A stretch of 48,618 nt of DNA, from the NCBI GenBank assembly GCA_001873185.1, contig MNYQ01000138.1, forward strand, positions 1 to 48,618, given 5' to 3'. A program made the translations under genes and the position numbers. Positions 10,001 through 17,757 of this stretch are shown one piece after another. Each line of letters starts with the position of its first letter. Within the stretch, counting starts at the first letter, position 1. Source of the stretch: Ignavibacteria bacterium CG2_30_36_16. Its GTDB lineage: Bacteria; Bacteroidota; Ignavibacteria; Ignavibacteriales; Ignavibacteriaceae. A model generated the notes under the pieces. The model was not told the DNA's origin and did not search any database. It was given only the letters and a program-made list of their open reading frames with translations.

Positions 10001-10331
10001 GGCTATTTGCATCTTCAACTAATTTAATAGACTGTGAGGGATTTGTATTTTGAGCCAACGTTTCAAACAATTTTTGTAAGACTTGTTCTACTTCTTCAGA
10101 TTCAAATTGGTTTAATTCAAGCGAAGCAACGGGCAACGAATTTACACCGGTATTTTTCTCTGCTTCTCCGGAGTCATTTACTAACGAGAGTTTCAACTCA
10201 TCCGGATTTTTAAAATAAATTTTGATGATATCCGAGAACAAATAATTCGGACTCGCAAACTTATTAGTTTTTGCTGCCTCAATTGAGCCGGCTGTCGAAA
10301 ACGCATTAAAAAAAAGAGGATTAAAAACCAT
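7014..10331 (-). CDS. fliK: Flagellar hook-length control protein FliK (very long, 1105 aa)
   Basis: C-term 'SMTFKLSPEHLGEVKVMLDIKENTVNANIEVESESIRQVVQNNIDVLKQNLIQSGVVVASVNI' is a FliK C-domain; long low-complexity N-terminal region; syntenic with flgD. Confidence 0.87.
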   Translation of the reverse strand: MVFNPLFFNAFSTAGSIEAAKTNKFASPNYLFSDIIKIYFKNPDELKLSLVNDSGEAEKNTGVNSLPVASLELNQFESEEVEQVLQKLFETLAQNTNPSQSIKLVEDANSPATKETEIVSGDVIFSLLNQLGLLTKTAKSQFISTESDKKSFSNEIEKLKESLKAVNEKEKFSLVVQADDKIYTFNFQAVNSSQKLSQSNWVTLENDLTDEKISIIPTQQESILQNQIEIAEEAKTKKEPINEILQFENNSVLTFELNNTFEDSEKFKVDSLLKGYVKKPEQKTTHQNISGEVDSIKVQSANNAANLMIEENQEVDKETLLDVEKAVTQNGNNGEVNKVVDEIIATEKTQPAEASLINVKKIIIEHPDVSVKDEAKKINLHGVERATTNGELKTGIQENIIYSDKEKLERTNFRTNILEEIEPTINTKVEKKVLLNSEKNPKVNFSPEEKTVARQSSKTKVINIPKGYNLPKVKVITNEEVQTENQKTINKLFKFEVEKKTVESFNKINRGIKIELFTQSDGSIKNTANLFNHVKSLSGDDTFEITKPQLVSRISVDYTKTEQKPFESNYLKAVYSNNILKDGLTINQGKFAAMASEASTAKQEVAVSKQSVGPQAGFKLHPIEKIDVISKVKFGKTLNSNHFNGVEINTPDKSSKLMGNDKSILKTNEQVIVDEEKLEPSVNAKETLKTTDEKAELKSDAKIKLNFSEKETTFLKEAAVDEKAANKNLVGKEINETKISGKALSKTEFKTDKTESNNSLIDEKEIESEKVNQLEDEEIQKPIIKENTVHEKEVKHQTSASLPSEKNNLFLKNIEKTFSSFIITDDEKPTKDNLQKNKPFKGNDVELNSKMAERTSDPKINLKEDNIFNTEEVLAQPEKVKAIKTNSNSAPEAAPKETAFAEPENNQKTKSAMLDQKPDDHVSLETNTKSSGNELNNSENKLSASPQSEINKTENAQVKTNFSSHIDETMKFIKAADVVKEITNFFKLGEKTSMTFKLSPEHLGEVKVMLDIKENTVNANIEVESESIRQVVQNNIDVLKQNLIQSGVVVASVNINLAGHEQRSSRTYEQKKKFNSGEGDSKIDKKKGIDKRLRSMGYNTYEFLA

Positions 10332-10927
10332 TACTGTCTTACTTTTATTATTCTTTGTACAACTTCAGGATTCAATTGCGATAAAATGTCCGCCGCTTTT
10401 TTCTTCTTCATGGCGTAAATAATATCTCTTGCTACATTATCGGAATAATTCTGAATTATTTTAGCTGCACGTTTTGAGTCCATTGCTTCGTAGAGTCCTG
10501 CTGTTTTTTTTGTCCAGTCTTTATACTCTTTGGTTACAATAACTTTTTCTTTGACCGATTCTTCAGAACTTACGTTTTGGGTTGTAACAGGCTGCTGTTT
10601 TTTAACTTCTGCTTTTATTTTTTTTATGCTGTCTGCTAATGCAGTAAGATCTTCTTTTCCCTTCGGGGGATTTCTTATTTCTACCATTACTGAATCAGTT
10701 TTAGGATCTTCATTGGGAGCAGCTAATTTATTAATTATACCTTTCTCAATGAGGTTTGGCGGTGCTTTGGCTTGTTCGAGAGTTTTAGGCTTAATTTTAA
10801 TTGTCTTTGGCGCAGTGAAATCAAAAGCAAAAATATTATCGCAAGTATTATTCAAGTACATTATTGCAATTGTAGTGATTACAAATGCAGCAAGAAAAGC
10901 CGCAGTTAATATTAGTTTCCCTTTCAC
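10331..10927 (-). CDS. MotE/FlbB-like flagellar protein with MgtE-N-like domain
   Basis: N-terminal TM segment, central charged region, C-term 'LYEAMDSKRAAKIIQNYSDNVARDIIYAMKKKKAADILSQLNPEVVQRI'; between fliJ and fliK. Confidence 0.75.
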   Translation of the reverse strand: MKGKLILTAAFLAAFVITTIAIMYLNNTCDNIFAFDFTAPKTIKIKPKTLEQAKAPPNLIEKGIINKLAAPNEDPKTDSVMVEIRNPPKGKEDLTALADSIKKIKAEVKKQQPVTTQNVSSEESVKEKVIVTKEYKDWTKKTAGLYEAMDSKRAAKIIQNYSDNVARDIIYAMKKKKAADILSQLNPEVVQRIIKVRQ

Positions 10928-11361
10928 CTGTTTCCTCTTATATATTTTTGCGTAGCCATCTCGTTTATAGAATCCATTTCAATTTTATTTTCATTTAGCT
11001 GAAAAATTTCTAAATGATTTTCTTTCAGTGTGCCAAACATCTTATTCTCTTTGGATTTTTGAACCAATTCAATCATCTTTTCATCTTTCTTCAACTCAAG
11101 CTGATTTATTTTCAGTTTGATTAAAAGAAGCTGCTGCTTTAAATCTTCTTCGTATCCCTTAATAAACTTTAATTCGAAAGACGAAAGTTTTTCATGCGAT
11201 ATATCTCTCTTTGTATTGTTACCTCTTTCCACAACCTGATTATATTCCTGCCTCTGTCTTTCAATAAATGCGTCTATTTCTGCCAATTCTTTTGCCGCTT
11301 TTTTTTCAAGAGAGTCTTTTATTTTTTTTATTGATTCAAATCTGTAATTAAACTTTGACAT
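10924..11361 (-). CDS. fliJ: Flagellar export protein FliJ
   Basis: Coiled-coil 145-aa protein starting 'MSKFNYRFESIKKIKDSLEKKAAKELAEID', immediately downstream of fliI. Confidence 0.8.
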   Translation of the reverse strand: MSKFNYRFESIKKIKDSLEKKAAKELAEIDAFIERQRQEYNQVVERGNNTKRDISHEKLSSFELKFIKGYEEDLKQQLLLIKLKINQLELKKDEKMIELVQKSKENKMFGTLKENHLEIFQLNENKIEMDSINEMATQKYIRGNR

Positions 11362-11364
11362 ATT

Positions 11365-12696
11365 TTACACCAACGGTTGTTCAATTATTTCATGAAGTCT
11401 GCGCACAGTTTCTTCAAACAAAGCTTCTTCAAGTATATCCTGTTTTAAGAATTTTCTAAGCGAATTAATTTTAGAAAGTGCATGATCAATCTGCAAATTA
11501 CTTCCCCGGACATAAGCGCCAATGTTAATCAGGTCCTCCGCTTCCTTGTAGGTAACAAGAATTTCATTAAATGCCATTGCTCTCAAACGATGATCTTTGG
11601 ATACAATATCTGGCATAACGCGGCTTACGCTTTGCAGAGGATCAACCGCAGGATATTGCCCTTTATTAGCAAGCCTTCTGGAGAGAACAATATGCCCGTC
11701 AAGTATCGAACGCACGGCATCCGCTATCGGTTCATTCATATCATCGCCATCAACAAGAACAGTGTAAAAACCTGTGATTGATCCCGAACTTGTCGTACCG
11801 GCTCTTTCGAGAAGTTTTGGCAGAATTGAAAAAACAGAAGGAGTATAACCTTTAGTTGTAGGCGGTTCGCCAATTGTTAAACCAATTTCGCGCTGAGCCA
11901 TAGCAAACCGCGTCACCGAGTCCATCATTAAAACAACATCCATCCCGAGATCACGAAAATATTCGGCGATTGTTGTTCCGAGAAATGCGCCTTTCATTCT
12001 TATAAGAGGCGGCTTATCACTTGTTGCAACGACAATAACAGACTTTTTCAATCCCTCTTCGCCAAGATCTTTTTCGATAAATTCTCTAACTTCTCTGCCG
12101 CGTTCACCTATTAGAGTAATAACGTTAACATCTGCATTTGTATTACGGGCAATCATACCAAGCATAACGCTTTTGCCTATACCGCTGCCCGCAAAAATTC
12201 CGGCTCGCTGCCCTTTGCCGATAGTAAGTAAACCATCAATTGATCGCACGCCTGTTTGAAGAGGAGCTGTTATTCTTTCTCTCGTTAATGGGTTTGGCGG
12301 GTCAGCATAAATAGAGCGGATTGAGCTGGTAATAATTTCACCTTTACCATCTATCGGATTTCCGAGTCCGTCTAAAACTCTTCCTAAAAGCGCTTTTCCA
12401 ACGCCGATTGAAAACGTCCGCCCCGAAGCTATTATTTCGCACGAAGGAGAAATTTTTCTAACTTCACCAAGCGCAATCGATAATACTTTCCCTTCTTTAA
12501 AGCCGACTACTTCAGTCTTACATACTTCGTTGCCGTCGTTATCAACGATAGAACATATTTCACCGAGGGACACATTTGGTCCGCTTGATACAATCACCAG
12601 ACCGATTACATCGTTAACCCTGCCATTAACTTTTATAGTATCCGCTCGATTAATTACGCGCATATACCGCTGAAATATTTTTTCTTCGATGTTCAT
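11365..12696 (-). CDS. fliI: Flagellum-specific ATP synthase FliI
   Basis: Walker A 'GIFAGSGIGKSVMLGMIAR', 'LIGERGREVREFIEKDLGEEGLKKSVIVVATSD', 'MDSVTRFAMAQREIGLTIGEPPTTKGYTPSVF'. Confidence 0.96.
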   Translation of the reverse strand: MNIEEKIFQRYMRVINRADTIKVNGRVNDVIGLVIVSSGPNVSLGEICSIVDNDGNEVCKTEVVGFKEGKVLSIALGEVRKISPSCEIIASGRTFSIGVGKALLGRVLDGLGNPIDGKGEIITSSIRSIYADPPNPLTRERITAPLQTGVRSIDGLLTIGKGQRAGIFAGSGIGKSVMLGMIARNTNADVNVITLIGERGREVREFIEKDLGEEGLKKSVIVVATSDKPPLIRMKGAFLGTTIAEYFRDLGMDVVLMMDSVTRFAMAQREIGLTIGEPPTTKGYTPSVFSILPKLLERAGTTSSGSITGFYTVLVDGDDMNEPIADAVRSILDGHIVLSRRLANKGQYPAVDPLQSVSRVMPDIVSKDHRLRAMAFNEILVTYKEAEDLINIGAYVRGSNLQIDHALSKINSLRKFLKQDILEEALFEETVRRLHEIIEQPLV

Positions 12697-12697
12697 T

Positions 12698-13321
12698 TTA
12701 GTTTGCTTCTAACGAAAGCTCAAACTGCTTTTTAATTTCATTTATTTGTGTAGAAAGCCGTGCGTCTACATTTCCAATTTCCGACTCAATGAAACAACCG
12801 CCTTCTTCGATTCTGTCGTCCGGTTCAAATTTAATTTTCGAAAAAGTATGTTCCGAAAAAAGATTTTGACTGTCATTGTTTATTAATTGAAAATCTTCCG
12901 GGTTTAGCCTTACAATTGTATTATTTGAACCGAGCACTTTTCGTATCGATTCCATTAATATTTCATTTATATGAGACGATGACTTTACTTCCCGCTTAAC
13001 TATTTTTTCACCAATTGCTATGGATAGTTTAACAACCAGGTTTTCAAATAACGGATCATATGCCGAAAGATTTTCATTTATTTCATTAAGGATTTTTTCT
13101 GCTTCGGAATATTTTGTCATTAATTGAGCGGCATATTCTTTTTGCAGTTGAGTTACAGCTTCTTCATGCCCTGTCTTATAACCCTGCTGATATCTCTCAT
13201 CAAGCATTTCGCGCAGACGGTCTTTTTCTTGTGCAGCTTCTTGCACTTCTTCTTCAAACGAATCTTTAAGTTTGATGTTGATTTTACATGGCTTAATGCC
13301 AAGCTTAATTACATTAGACAT
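12698..13321 (-). CDS. fliH: Flagellar assembly protein FliH
   Basis: 'YQQGYKTGHEEAVTQLQKEY...KLSIAIGEKIVKREV...VRLNPEDFQLI'; start placed at MSNVIKLGIKP (ORF track start is 13348) to limit overlap with fliG. Confidence 0.85.
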   Translation of the reverse strand: MSNVIKLGIKPCKINIKLKDSFEEEVQEAAQEKDRLREMLDERYQQGYKTGHEEAVTQLQKEYAAQLMTKYSEAEKILNEINENLSAYDPLFENLVVKLSIAIGEKIVKREVKSSSHINEILMESIRKVLGSNNTIVRLNPEDFQLINNDSQNLFSEHTFSKIKFEPDDRIEEGGCFIESEIGNVDARLSTQINEIKKQFELSLEAN

Positions 13322-14369
13322 AAATTTCTTCCGCCCCGCCTCTGACATTAAGAGCTATCTCACCCTGTTCTTCAAGTCTTTTAACAACATCAATAATTTT
13401 ATTCTGTGCTTCTTCCACTTCTTTTAGTTTTACCATTCCCATGTATTGCAATTCTTCTTTAAGAAGATCCGCGGCACGCTCGGACATGTTGGCAAAGATT
13501 TTCTCTTTAAGTTTTTCGTCAACAATTTTAAGCGAAAGTCCGAGGTCTTTTCTATCGACTTCACGCAAAATTTTCTGAATATCTTTATCCTGAATGTTTA
13601 CAATGTCATCGAACAAGAACATCAATCGTTTTACTTCCATCGCAACATCCGGATCGCGCTGCGAAAGTTGATCCATTATTTCTTTACTTAGCGAAACACT
13701 TGTTTTATTAAGAATACTTGCAAGACTTTTGGTTCCGCCTATTTTACTTAATGACTGACCGAGACTAACGCCTGCCATATCATCAACCACGCGTTCAATC
13801 TGCTGAAGTGTTTGGGGAGAAATTTTTCCGAGCGTTGCAATCCTATGCACAACGTCAATGCGAAGCGAATCAGGCAGTTCGCGTATTGCCGCTGCTGTTT
13901 GTTCCGGATTTAGGTGAGAAAGAATTAAAGCAATAGTTTGCGGATGCTCTTTATTTAAGAAATTAACAAGCTGTGTAGAGTCAGCTTTTTTAAGTACATC
14001 AAACCCCTTGAGCGTTGTAAGGTTTTTAACTTTTTCAATTATCTCAACGGCTTTTTGAAATCCGAATGATTTTTCGAGAACTGCCTGAGCAAAATCAATA
14101 CCGCCTTCAAGCATATACTCGCGCGCGGTAATCATGTTGTAAAATTCTTCCAGGATTGAATCAACAGTGGTTGACGGAATATTTTTTACCTTACTGATTT
14201 CCGTTGATATCATTTCAACCTCACCCGGATCGAGATACCTGAATACGGAGGAAGCAGTTTCCACATTAAGTGCAATCATTAAAAGAGCAGCTTTTTGTGC
14301 GCCTGTTATTTCCGCCATCCTAACTTCTGTCGACGGTAAATTTCTCCGATTGTTTGGGTTAGATTTCAT
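13314..14369 (-). CDS. fliG: Flagellar motor switch protein FliG
   Basis: 'EITGAQKAALLMIALNVETASSVFRYLDPGEVEMISTEI', 'EHPQTIALILSHLNPEQTAAAIRELPDSLRIDVVHRIATLG', 'MSERAADLLKEELQYMGMVKLKEVEEAQ'; real start may be MAEITGAQ at 14318. Confidence 0.96.
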   Translation of the reverse strand: MKSNPNNRRNLPSTEVRMAEITGAQKAALLMIALNVETASSVFRYLDPGEVEMISTEISKVKNIPSTTVDSILEEFYNMITAREYMLEGGIDFAQAVLEKSFGFQKAVEIIEKVKNLTTLKGFDVLKKADSTQLVNFLNKEHPQTIALILSHLNPEQTAAAIRELPDSLRIDVVHRIATLGKISPQTLQQIERVVDDMAGVSLGQSLSKIGGTKSLASILNKTSVSLSKEIMDQLSQRDPDVAMEVKRLMFLFDDIVNIQDKDIQKILREVDRKDLGLSLKIVDEKLKEKIFANMSERAADLLKEELQYMGMVKLKEVEEAQNKIIDVVKRLEEQGEIALNVRGGAEEIYV

Positions 14370-15957
14370 CTTCGTGCAGCCATGCGTTAATTAATTTTGC
14401 AGCATCCATAGGATTTTTAGAAACGTAGTTAACTATTTTTTCCTGCTGGTTAAGTTTTAAAACCGCTTCATCTGAAATTTCATCTTCAATGTCACCTAAC
14501 GGTAATGAATGTCTTTTTTTTAGCGGCTGTATAAGCGGTTTTGGTTTTTCACTAATTCTTCCTGCCGTAACAACGGGCTCATAAGCTAATTCATTTTGCG
14601 GATTAAATGTTCCAATAATTATTCTTTCATTCTTTAACCTCTGCATTAATCCCTTTAATAAAAATATTGATGCGCCGATAGCTATTATTATCAGAATCAG
14701 ATTAACATACTGATCCATATTGTCCATCAGAGAAGGTTCTTCGACAGTTAGGTCTTCAATCGTTTTTGTTTCGAAAGAAATATTTACAAGCGAAAACTGG
14801 TCGCTTCTTTCGTTATTAATTCCAACTGCATTACGTATAATTTCTTCTAACTTTCGCATTTGCTCTGGCGGACGCGGTTCAAAAACTACTTCTGTAACTT
14901 CTCCGTTTTTTACTTCCTTTTCAACATCATTAATAACAGCCGCCACAGTAAGTTTTTTTATTGTGCCGGACCCTTCCACAACACGTTGAACAGTTTTACT
15001 GATTTCATAATTTGTAGTGCTAACTTCTGTAAGTTGCGCGGTGGAGTCAGACATAGTTACGCCGGCGTTTTCCGATTTAGTTGTCTGCTCGCTTACGGCT
15101 ACTTGTGATTCCGGATCGTAGGTTTCCATTGTCTTTTCAACTTGATCGAAATTTAAGTCTGCATTTACCTGTATAATTGCGTTGCCATACCCAACAACAT
15201 TATCCATTATATGCTGAGCCTTTTGAACAAGATATTCTTCCACTGACTGTTTTATTTCGTATTGTTTCGAACTTGAAACGGCAAGAGGATCTTCATTGTT
15301 TTCTTTTGAAAGCAATCTACCTTTAGTATCTAACAGGCTAACTTTGCTTGGCGTTAATCCTTCAACACTGCTTGAAACAAGATTAACTATGGCGTTAATA
15401 TTACTGCTACTCATAAGCTGACCGCCTTTTAATTTTAAAACTACGGAGGCTGTCGGCGGTTTTTGTTCGTCTTTAAAAACGGATTTTTCTGGGAAAACCA
15501 GATGAACTCTTACTCCCTCAACTCCGTCCTGCTGCATTATTGTACGCGAAAGTTCTCCTTCGAGCGCTCGTTTAAAATTTAACTTCTGCATAAATTCTGA
15601 CATCCCCATTGTGGATTTATCGAACAGCTCGTAACCCAAAACCCCCGAACTTGGAATTCCTTTGCCGGCAAGTGAAAGACGAACTTCATAAACTCTTTCT
15701 TTGGCTACTTTAATCGTTCTGCCGTTATCCTCAAGTTTATAAACTACTTTATCTGTGCTCAACTGTTCAACTATTTTTGAAGCGTCCTCTTCATCCAAGT
15801 TAGAATAAAGAACTGTGTAATTTGGTTCATTCAGAAATAAAATGAGTACGCCGAGTATTGCTACCGAAAGCACAGCAACGCCGCCAATCATCAGTTTTTG
15901 CTGCATTGATAATTTGTTGAAAATACTGAAAACTGCTTCGAGTGGGTTTTTATTCAT
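14359..15957 (-). CDS. fliF: Flagellar M-ring protein FliF
   Basis: 'NYTVLYSNLDEEDASKIVEQL', 'SRTIMQQDGVEGVRVHLVFPEKSVF', two TM regions and FliG-binding C-terminus. Confidence 0.95.
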   Translation of the reverse strand: MNKNPLEAVFSIFNKLSMQQKLMIGGVAVLSVAILGVLILFLNEPNYTVLYSNLDEEDASKIVEQLSTDKVVYKLEDNGRTIKVAKERVYEVRLSLAGKGIPSSGVLGYELFDKSTMGMSEFMQKLNFKRALEGELSRTIMQQDGVEGVRVHLVFPEKSVFKDEQKPPTASVVLKLKGGQLMSSSNINAIVNLVSSSVEGLTPSKVSLLDTKGRLLSKENNEDPLAVSSSKQYEIKQSVEEYLVQKAQHIMDNVVGYGNAIIQVNADLNFDQVEKTMETYDPESQVAVSEQTTKSENAGVTMSDSTAQLTEVSTTNYEISKTVQRVVEGSGTIKKLTVAAVINDVEKEVKNGEVTEVVFEPRPPEQMRKLEEIIRNAVGINNERSDQFSLVNISFETKTIEDLTVEEPSLMDNMDQYVNLILIIIAIGASIFLLKGLMQRLKNERIIIGTFNPQNELAYEPVVTAGRISEKPKPLIQPLKKRHSLPLGDIEDEISDEAVLKLNQQEKIVNYVSKNPMDAAKLINAWLHEDEI

Positions 15958-15962
15958 TGACG

Positions 15963-16253
15963 TTAGATTTGAATTCTAGTTAATTCTTTATACATGTCTA
16001 ATGCTTTATTTCTAATCTCCATTAGGAGGTCTAAACTTGTCTTTGCTTTTTCGCCGGCAATCATAAGTTCGTGAAGTTCAACATCGCCGCCGTAAACAAA
16101 CTCCTCTGTAAGTTTAACTGAATCTTTTTGTTGGGTATTTACCTGCCCGATGAAATCGGTGATGACATTTTCAAATTCTGCTCCGTTTGATTTTGACGTT
16201 TCCTTAAAAGGATTTAGTCCCTGAGCCAAACTGCCTATTTGATCTATTTGCAT
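15963..16253 (-). CDS. fliE: Flagellar hook-basal body complex protein FliE
   Basis: 'FENVITDFIGQVNTQQKDSVKLTEEFVYGGDVELHELMIAGEKAKTSLDLLMEIRNKALDMYKELTRIQI'. Confidence 0.93.
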   Translation of the reverse strand: MQIDQIGSLAQGLNPFKETSKSNGAEFENVITDFIGQVNTQQKDSVKLTEEFVYGGDVELHELMIAGEKAKTSLDLLMEIRNKALDMYKELTRIQI

Positions 16254-16255
16254 TT

Positions 16256-16498
16256 TTAACCTCTTCTATCTAATAAGGATCCAACAGCAACGCCAGCCAT
16301 TTTTCCTCTGCTATTATAAAAATGATGATCCATTATTTCCTCCTTGCTTTCGGGATATAATTTTGTAAAAAATTGTTTTTCGTCACCGGTTACTTTTTCG
16401 GGAAGGGCTGATTTAACAGGACTGCTATTTTGTGCAGGCGAAGCGCTGCCAACTTTATATGGCGTGTAATTTCCAATCATATTAGTGTTAATTTTCAT
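16256..16498 (-). CDS. Uncharacterised small protein between flgC and fliE
   Basis: ORF packed between flgC stop (16503) and fliE; likely start MKINTNMIGNYTPYKVG (ORF track start 16528 overlaps flgC). No family recognised. Confidence 0.65.
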   Translation of the reverse strand: MKINTNMIGNYTPYKVGSASPAQNSSPVKSALPEKVTGDEKQFFTKLYPESKEEIMDHHFYNSRGKMAGVAVGSLLDRRG

Positions 16499-16502
16499 TT
16501 GT

Positions 16503-17003
16503 TTAAATCTCCAGCGAATCTTTTGCAATTTGTTTTGCCGAGTTAAGCGCTGTTAGATTTGCTTCATAACTTCTTGTTGCGGCAATCATCTCAACCATTT
16601 CTGTTATGATGTTCACGTTCGACATCTGCACGTAGCCATTTTCATCAGCATCCGGATGATCCGGCATATAAATAATATCGCCCGCTTTTTTATCAACTTC
16701 TTCTTCAAAACTAATTTTTGCTTCATCGGGATTTCTGATTCCGGGTGAAGAGTTTGGGAATGCTATATGGTCATCACGGGTAACTGCCATTGGGATATTC
16801 ATTTTCTGAAGATCAATATTATTTGAAAATGAATTATTCTTTTGAGAGACGGTCATATATTTACGCTGATATGGTTTGCCGTCTTCGGTGCGTATGTTAT
16901 CGGCATTAGCAATGTTTTCAGCTATTATGTTCATCTTTCTTCTTTGAACACTCATGCCGTTTGCGCTAATATTAAACCCGCTGAACTCGCCGCCTACTTT
17001 CAT
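16503..17003 (-). CDS. flgC: Flagellar basal-body rod protein FlgC
   Basis: 'FNISANGMSVQRRKMNIIAENIANADNIRTEDGKPYQRKYMTVS' and 'NVNIITEMVEMIAATRSYEANLTALNSAKQIAKDSLEI'. Confidence 0.95.
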   Translation of the reverse strand: MKVGGEFSGFNISANGMSVQRRKMNIIAENIANADNIRTEDGKPYQRKYMTVSQKNNSFSNNIDLQKMNIPMAVTRDDHIAFPNSSPGIRNPDEAKISFEEEVDKKAGDIIYMPDHPDADENGYVQMSNVNIITEMVEMIAATRSYEANLTALNSAKQIAKDSLEI

Positions 17004-17386
17004 TGTCCGCCTCCCTTAATTACAGATTGAAGGCTTTTAAAATGAGCGCTTATTTTTCTTGAAGCAAATTTGAAATTGAGTGTGTTTTTGGCAAGCTCGC
17101 CCATCTCTTTTTCTATTTCTACATTGTTAATCCCGGATGCATTATACACTTCATTACTAAACGAGCGGGGGAATTGATTGAAACCCGGCTCAACAATTTT
17201 TATGTGTTTACTATTTGAAGATTTAATGGCGGAATTTATGTTTTGGCTAAGCACATCGGAAAAGGAAACATCTTCGCGCTTATAGTTTTCAGTTCCGACA
17301 TTAGCTATGTTTTTGCTGATCACTTTATTTTTAACCGAGCAAAAATCAATAAAGTTTTCTAACAGTTTTATGTTTGAGCCTGACAT
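17000..17386 (-). CDS. flgB: Flagellar basal-body rod protein FlgB
   Basis: 'LENFIDFCSVKNKVISKNIANVGTENYKREDVSFSDVL...NNVEIEKEMGELAKNTLNFKFASRKISAHFKSLQSVIKG'. Confidence 0.93.
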   Translation of the reverse strand: MSGSNIKLLENFIDFCSVKNKVISKNIANVGTENYKREDVSFSDVLSQNINSAIKSSNSKHIKIVEPGFNQFPRSFSNEVYNASGINNVEIEKEMGELAKNTLNFKFASRKISAHFKSLQSVIKGGGQ

Positions 17387-17416
17387 CTAATATCCTAAGA
17401 TTTTTTCAAAGGAAGT

Positions 17417-17433
17417 GGCAAAATGAATGCCAG
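17417..17433 (-). promoter_or_regulatory. Candidate sigma-54 (RpoN) -24/-12 promoter upstream of flgB
   Basis: Minus-strand CTGGCA-TTCATT-TTGCC: matches YTGGCA...TTGC with exact GG-N10-GC spacing, about 30 nt upstream of the flgB start codon (17386). Confidence 0.6.
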
Positions 17434-17507
17434 GTAATGATGGGAAAATTAATCAGCGTTTATGAATGAATTGCTTCCGCCGCTGGCTAATTTTGCACAG
17501 TTGGGAT

Positions 17508-17756
17508 TTATTGGTCAGAGTAATCGAGAACTACTGTTTTAGATTGCCCGCAAGTACAAACAAACTTGATCTCCTTAATAGCGTCCTTCTCATCTTTTTT
17601 TAAAATGATTTTAATTCCGTCCTGGCTGTCTTCTTCAATTGTTATTTTTGCTTTTCCGCTTATTTTTGCAAATTTAGATTTAACCACCGTGCCTTTATTA
17701 ATGGCGTGGTCAAAATAGAACTCATTAAAAATTGCTTCTTCAAAATCATCAGCCAT
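17508..17756 (-). CDS. Uncharacterised small protein with CxC motif, between cheB and flgB
   Basis: 82-87 aa, likely start MADDFEEAIFNEFYF; C-term 'EIKFVCTCGQSKTVVLDYSDQ'; start abuts the cheB stop (17758). Confidence 0.7.
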   Translation of the reverse strand: MADDFEEAIFNEFYFDHAINKGTVVKSKFAKISGKAKITIEEDSQDGIKIILKKDEKDAIKEIKFVCTCGQSKTVVLDYSDQ

Positions 17757-17757
17757 A

